Origin: Episyrphus balteatus
Lineage: Eukaryota; Arthropoda; Insecta; Diptera; Syrphidae
Assembly: GCF_945859705.1 (NCBI RefSeq)
Contig: NC_079137.1
Coordinates: 35,027,554-35,091,553 of the forward strand
DNA: 64,000 nt
Direction of reading: 5' to 3'
Positions within the stretch are counted from its first letter, which is position 1. The number at the start of each line of letters is the position of its first letter. Under the pieces are notes generated by a model, which worked only from the letters and a program-made list of their open reading frames with translations, ran no database searches and was not told where the DNA came from. Below are positions 56,819 to 64,000 of the stretch, in pieces. The position numbers were made by a program, and so were the translations under genes.

Positions 56819-59410
56819 AGATATACGTTTAAAAGAAGACATTGAAAAAAGTAAACCAACAAAAAACAGACAGACAAACAATCAGAAGTAGGAAACAGTT
56901 ACTAAACAGAAAAATGACTTCAGACAGCAGTATGGCTATTTATGTCCAAAGTAATCACTTTACTCAATAGAAAACCATAAAACAATTTACTGATCAAAGT
57001 CTATATGTAATTAGATCAATATTTTTGTACCTATTTCCGACTGAAAGTTATTGTAGGTACTTTTACCTACCCACGTTTCCTGAACTTACTCTAGGTATAT
57101 CTATATTTAATTTTTAAACTCTCATTCATCAATAGCTTAGAACGAAAGTTAAAAAAAAATTCAATTACTGGTTTTATTAAAACATTTTAAGTTAGAGTTT
57201 TGGTATGTTCTAATTGGCGTTTTCAATGCAATTGATATTAAAGCTGTTAAAAGCCTTTTTGACTTAAAAACTTCAAATGGTTAAATATTAATACAGTAAT
57301 TTGCATATTCATAATTTAAATTTAAATTAAAGTGCACTGGTAACGAATTTCATATCCATTTGCAAAGTTTAAACCAGGTCACTGGGGTGTATGAGTAATA
57401 TTTCGTAAAACATTTTTCTTATGATAAAAAATTTTTTGCCACTAATAATTTTAAAATGTTGTTATTTTGTAATATTTGTATTAACATAAGCAAATGATAT
57501 TTAAAATATGAAATGATGGTTATTGAAGACTTTTCAGACTTAGGGCCACGTATCAATTTACACACTATTATATCAATAAACAACCTCATTTATTAAGTTA
57601 CTCAAAAATATTATTTTTTTAATAGGTAGTGAATTCATAGAAGCACTTGAAAACTTAAAAACCTAATTAGCGCAATTATTTCTTGCTATTTTTTTTAGAA
57701 CTAACTTCTTACAATTAGCTATTATAAAATCCTCCATCAAACCATTGAATCAATTCATAGAAAAAAAAAAAATAAAAAACTGATGCAATATTATATAACT
57801 GTTATCACTATGGTCGATAAATTTCCAGCGAAAGACTCGCCAATTAATTTATAATAATAAAACAAATGTAGAAAGTTTTTCCTTTATTATGTGGCAGAAC
57901 AATTCATCAAGTTAGAATGTCAAATGTTTTAATTAATTTCCGATAAAGTAAAATTTGTTGTGCGGCAAAGAGCCACCATATTTGGTGCAGTTCAATAAAA
58001 TACAAAAATGAATATATTTTTTTATTTTTTTTTTTTTTTAGTTTTCATCTATTGATGAAAAAATTTCCATGAAAATGACTATACTGAATAAACTTTTCAT
58101 ACAAAATACAATCTACCTACTTTTCCTCTAATATTTCAGAATGAGTATTTTTGGTATTGTTTAACAAGAATAAAAATTCCAACTATTTGCCGACGCAATG
58201 TTTTGTTTTTTTTTTTTTTTTTTGTATGTTTTAAGCCAAATCCTATTTTTTGGTGGGAGATGAAAGGAGTTTGAAGAAGAAGAGTGGTGTTACACTAAAG
58301 TAAACACTAAATACCTCTGTGATTTCTGATGTTTCGGAGTTCGAGTTTCACAGTTCAACTGGCGGAAGAACTACGACGACGATACTAAATGTGTAACTGT
58401 ATATATGTAGGTATTTGTATGACATTTCCCTCCCAAAACTATGCACATTCTCTGGAGCAAAAACTATACACATTTATAGCTACAAGCAAAAACAACTATA
58501 CTATAACGTGCGTTTGTTCAGTGCTTTAGACTTATGCTTGTTTGCATGGATTAATTCAAAGCTGTCGTACAAATTGGCACAGATGCAGGAAGCATACCGT
58601 TTCAATAGCGGTTAGCCAATAAGCATAGTAGAATGCCATCATAAGCTTACTCTGAATTCGGAGGATCTCGCATTGGTTGTATATAGACTTTTGCAAACCG
58701 CCATTAGATTAGCTTACCTTTAGTTGTACCTATATGTAGTAGAGTCGTCATCGGCAACATAACAAGACGTTTTGTCGATTTTTGGGGGCAAAAATTGACC
58801 AAATTCGCCAAACGACAGTCAGTTTGTCAGATGGGTGTCGTTCTCGTCCTGAATGTTACGTTTAATTAAAATCCACTATCAACAAGTGACAAAAAATAAA
58901 GTGTTATAGTTTGAGAAATCCTGTTGTAAGCCCAACTGACAAATTTTAAGAACTTTAGAACAAAATGTGTCCCTCAATTATATTTAAGAATTTAAAGGAA
59001 ATAAAGTAAAAAAAAAAGTTGTATTAATCTGGTCTGGAAATTCTGGCCATAAATTCTATAGAACTCTTTTGAAATTTCTCGTGAGAAAAGTTGCTGAAAA
59101 CCTTATGACAGTCAAAAATTAGCTGCTGCATAAAGAGTGAGCGCTTAAACAATATAAGCAAAAAAGCAAAAAGTGTCACAAAAAAGTACTAAAAATGTTC
59201 TAAAAAAGCAAATAAGTTTACTGTTTTCAGCCAATTTTTATTTTTATTAGATCGAATGAAGTTTTTTTTTTCTTTTCATTTTGATTATGTATAAAATATT
59301 TGATTCGGATTATAAAATAGTTTAATTCTGTGCGTGGTGGAATCAAATCTTATAAATATTGCTTGCGTGGTGGAATCATGAAAAAAAAATAATAGAAAAA
59401 ATGTTTAAAT
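56819..59410. other. single-copy-looking non-coding block
   Basis: No gene, RNA gene or shared repeat was recognised. 58260-58860 is more balanced in composition and includes a 66-codon frame without a domain. Poly(T) tracts are near 58020 and 58205. Confidence 0.4.
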
Positions 59411-59835
59411 TAGTGATGGGAACTATCGAATAAAAAGTATAAAACTATCGATAGTTGTAAAATATTCATTCATTCGATAGTTTGAAATCATTCATTCATT
59501 TAGTTACTATTTTCATTCGAATAGTTTTTTCATTCGATAGTTTAGTTACTATTTTCATTCCAATAGTTTTTTTATATGATAGTTTTTTTCATTCAAATAA
59601 TTTTCTTAAACGATAGTTTTTTCATTCAAATAATTTTCTTAAACGATAGTTTTTTTATTTGAATAGTTTTCTTAAACGATAGTTATTTTATTTGAATAGT
59701 CTTTTTATACGATAGTTTTTATTCGATAGTTTATTCGATAGTTTGTTCGATAGTTTTTATTCGATAGTTTTTATTCGAATGGATGAATGAATGAACTATT
59801 CGATAGTTCAAATCATTGGATAGTTCCCATCACTA
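59411..59835. mobile_element. hAT-like MITE with internal minisatellite, 425 bp
   Basis: TAGTGATGGGAACTATCGA and its complement ending TAGTTCCCATCACTA are the ends. GTTTAAAT lies outside the left and GCTTTAAAT outside the right, an imperfect 8-bp duplication as expected for hAT. The interior is made of repeating CGATAGTTTTTTTCATTC-type units: first about four of 33-34 bp with TAATTTTCTTAAA, then several of 12-14 bp. TATCGATA, the DREF-binding word of flies, occurs at 59446-59453. Confidence 0.7.
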
Positions 59836-60489
59836 GCTTTAAATATGTTTTTAAATTTATTTTTTGATTGATATTTCTTTGTTGTTTTTTATACTGATTG
59901 ACATTTGAGAGTGCACGAGTGTATTTGTTTCATTAAAATAAAACGTCCTGTCTTTTTTACACAACCGTCCGATTTTTCAAATTAAAAGAGTAAAAAAAAA
60001 GAAGTATTATACAGGCTTTACAACTTTAATTTAATTACATATGTTTAAAAAGTATACCTTGAAGAATAAAGGTGTTTATTGCAGTAAAACGGAAATCTTC
60101 AAAATTTCCAAAAAAAAAATGTGGGATCCAAATTTTCTGTGTTATTCTATCAATTTGTTTGTTTTACTTTTTGGATTTAATTCGTAATTATGTATATGAT
60201 TAAACAAAAATTTTAATTTTTTTAAGTCATAAATTCAAACATTTTTATCAATAGAAATGTATACAAAAAGTGAAAGAAAAACATTATTTTTTGTTGAAGG
60301 TTATGACAGTTTAAACTTTAAAAGTCAAAATCGTGATAGATAGCTACCTTAATTTTTTTTCAATCGAATTAATTGCAAATCAACGGTTTCTGAAAGTTTA
60401 TTTTCCATTCAAAGTTCGATAACTCAACGGTGAAGTATTTGAACAAGTTATAGGATCCAAATAGTGTTAGGTAAACACATGTTTTACAA
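59836..60489. other. AT-rich non-coding spacer
   Basis: No gene or element ends were noticed between the hAT-like MITE and the B-like segment. Confidence 0.4.
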
Positions 60490-61370
60490 GTTTTTAGAAA
60501 AAAAAAAAATCATGTGTGGAATTCACACGTGGTTGAAGTTAAACCTTAAAAATCATTTTTCTTGCAAAAAAAAAAATCGAAAAAATATCACTTTTTTGTA
60601 TTCCATCACTTTTTTTATTATGACAACTTACAATACATTTTATACCATTTGAAAGCTTTATGTTTCAGCTCAAAATATTTATATCGACCATGTCTATACA
60701 ACATCTACAAAAAAAGCTAGAATTTTTCTAACCCAATTAGTTTTCATAAAAAAAGCAAAACAATCAATCTCTTTTCTCTTCTAACGCCATTTAATCCATT
60801 TTTTAAATGACAACCTATAACACATTTTATATCATAATTATTTCACCTTTTTTGTGAGTCTTCAATCATATTTCTACCATGCCTACCAAAAAAGTAAGAA
60901 TTTTTTAAACCCAACCATGTCGAAATTTAAAACCGAGATTACGGTACTTCCTACACTGGTGGTGACTGGTCATCGGCAACAGATCTTCACAAGTTTTTTG
61001 AGGTATTTTTCAAGTTTTTCAATTAAAGATTATATAACTTGTAGAGCACTTACCATTATGTGTGATATATCAAATGAAAGGTAATATTATCAGCATGCTT
61101 ATTAAAGTTAAATAAATTTGTTCTGTGCTCTAAATCAAAAGATATAACGTTTTTAGAAAAAGAAAATCTTTCATCACTGTTATCTCAGAATTTTGAATAT
61201 GAAATTAATTGAAATTTTGCATAATTTTTTTGATCACCTATCTACTGTATAATGTTCATTCATTTATCTATTAAAACAAAAAAGTTATGATCAATTGATT
61301 TTTCATGTCGCTTTTTCGTTTCATCTTGATTCAAATCACTACGATACTAAAGAAGTTTTCACTTCAAAGA
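60490..61370 (+). repeat. diverged family B-like segment with internal units
   Basis: AACATCTACAAAAAAAGCTAG, CCAACCATGTCGAAATTTAAA, GGTACTTCCTACACTGGTGG and GGCAACAGATCTTCAC match the family B interior. The tail CTACGATACTAAAGAAGTTTT matches 10145-10160. It is a sister of the segment at 9610-10175 and lacks the conserved right-end hairpin. Confidence 0.6.
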
Positions 61371-61501
61371 GAACCAAAAAAATGTCATTATTCAATAGGA
61401 TTGAGTGCATCAATTAAGATGGAACTTGAAAAATGCTTCATAGTAAGAAACATTAGGAAAATTCGAAGATATAACGAGTGTGAAACAATTACTTGTTTTT
61501 T

Positions 61502-62600
<1,099 letters not shown>

Positions 62601-64000
62601 TATTTCTGATTTGTGTAGGTACTATTCACTTAATAAGGTATTCAATAGCTTCAATTCATATTTAACTGTTAAAATATTTATTAAATTGCATTTTGTTAAC
62701 CAGTTTTGTAACGTCACAATCTTTTAAGATTAAGTGTAACGGGTGTGACACTAGAAAATCGATTCAGTCTTAATCGGCGACTTTTAGAAGTCAATGTGAT
62801 AAGCATTTTTTGAAGGAAGTTGTATTTTTCTAATAATTTAAAAAATGTAACAGAATGTGACATATTTTTGTAATGGGTGTGACATTGTGTGAAAAATGTT
62901 TTTATACACTTCTTGATTTGATGACTTTTTTTTACACTTAATATTTTTTCTATTATGTATTTAAAAAAGTAAAACAAATATTTAATCTACAAAATAATTT
63001 TAAGGAAAAGAAACATTATTTTTATTGTCCAATAAAATTTAATTTACCTTAGGAATCATTTAAAATCTTTAATTACTAGGTTGAAGAAGTTTTCGCATTC
63101 TTTATCATCTAAATTCTGGCCCCCCTAATACCTATTTTACGTTGCATTTTTCCGTTCAGTGCACCTATTATAAATAAATTAAATTAAATCTGACCATAAC
63201 TTCAAAAAGAATAAAAAACACGTTTGTAAATATTGTTTATAGTGCTAGCATAAAATCCTTAATTAAACGAAAAAGTCCTGCTCCCTTTCAAAATAACTAG
63301 TTAAAGTATTATCTTGTTCATTTCTAATTCGTTGTAGGTATGTGATAATTCACTTATCAATTAGCAACGTCAGTTCCTGGACTAGTTTGCACAAAAATAT
63401 TTTATTCTAAAATTATACTAAAAGCCAAAAAAAAAAAAAAACAAAGTTCCAAAACATGAAATTGCAATCATAGTATACTTTTTATTAATATCTCTGTGCT
63501 TCCCGGAAAAAGGTGAAAACCAAGTTAAAAAAATTCTTCTGCTATTTCTAGAGCGAGAGTTTGAAGCATGAGCATGACTTTGAATTTGAGTTTTTGGTTT
63601 GGTTTATATTGCAGCAGGTCACATCTCAGATCTCAGTCCAAGTCCAACATATTGCACGCATTCGGGGAGAAAATAATTGGACTGAAGTTTTTATCATCCC
63701 TCGCGCCCTTGGAATTCTGTCTCTTGGAGCAGAGCCATTGCATACACTATATACACATAGCTTTGACAGTGGAACTATTGCTGGACGTAAAACATCTGTT
63801 GGCCACATTTTATGTGTTTGTGATGTTTTACTTTTTCATCTTTTTTTTCTGTTTTTTAATCTCGAAAAATCTTCTTTTCTGTGAAGTGACATTTTTGTGG
63901 ATATTCTTTTTTTTACTCCATTTTGCATGAAGCATGAGATGCAACAGCAATAGTTCCAGCTACCAGAAGCAGTGGCAGAAAGCAAAACACATACTATAAC
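62601..64000. other. non-coding block at the right edge
   Basis: GTAACGGGTGTGACA-like words recur at about 62735, 62848 and 62872. A lone CACTG-type right end lies at 63146-63161. 63540-63900 is less AT-rich and has overlapping frames of 107 and 120 codons on the plus strand and 60 on the minus. None has a domain, and the second is an alternative frame of the first. No gene was recognised. Confidence 0.4.
63146..63161. mobile_element. lone right terminus of a CACTG-type element
   Basis: ATTTTTCCGTTCAGTG, preceded by ACGTTGC and followed by CA, resembles the right end at 34390-34406. No left partner was found. Confidence 0.4.

Noticed and set aside
63561..63930. Frames of 107 and 120 codons in two phases
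   Set aside because: They use the same DNA in different phases, have no domain, and end in T-rich sequence giving a phenylalanine run.

Overview
This window looks like non-coding DNA from an AT-rich insect genome, most likely a fly (Diptera). That is inference from base composition, poly(A)/poly(T) tracts, GT-AG splice-like signals and the dense insect-style load of non-autonomous DNA transposons. No open reading frame can be defended as an intact host protein gene. The longest frames are low-complexity translations of (TTGTG)n arrays or chance frames inside repeats. The window is best read as an intergenic or large intronic gene desert in which transposon remnants are the main content.

Layout. 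1-2.9 kb: two partial or full copies of a dispersed repeat (family A). 4.95-5.36 kb: a (TTGTG)37 array grading into heptamer repeats. 7.4-11.4 kb: a family B element, a diverged B-like piece, a tRNA-like fragment and a 1.1 kb near-perfect palindrome. 12.7-12.9 kb: a possible promoter with a short first coding exon. 14.06-16.0 kb: a composite terminal-inverted-repeat (TIR) element with hairpin-bearing tandem units and a second palindrome. 18.9-22.6 kb: a three-level nest (piggyBac-like MITE holding family B holding a 1.3 kb palindrome). 28-29 kb: a relative of the later Transib-like element. 32.7-34.4 kb: a cluster of small MITEs, one with a tRNA-like core and a Harbinger-like insertion. 37.5-38.7 kb: a third family B copy. 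41-44.2 kb: an inverted/tandem MITE, a reverse-transcriptase scrap, an intact piggyBac-like MITE and a foldback region. 45.7-47.9 kb: a CACTG-ended element with decayed exon-like islands. 49.06-50.8 kb: a Transib-like element with recombination-signal-like termini, inserted in a family A copy. 54.95-56.8 kb: a TIR element carrying a 354-bp (TTGTG)n array. 59.4 kb: an hAT-like MITE with an internal minisatellite. 60.5-62.6 kb: a B-like piece and a family A copy with a (TCTG)33 array.

Stretches between these elements (2.9-4.9, 5.4-7.4, 11.4-14, 25-27, 29.7-32.7, 38.7-41, 51-54.9, 56.8-59.4, 62.6-64 kb) have more balanced composition and no recognised repeat. Any host regulatory DNA or exons would lie there. 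Target-site duplications read directly from the sequence support several family calls: TTAA for the piggyBac-like elements, TAA for the Harbinger-like one, 5 bp CATCG for the Transib-like one, TA for the 1.3 kb palindrome and the GGTCT element, about 8 bp for the hAT-like one, and 2 bp (TA, CA, TG) for a set of CACTG/CACGG-ended elements. All family names rest on termini and duplications only, because no transposase gene is present.
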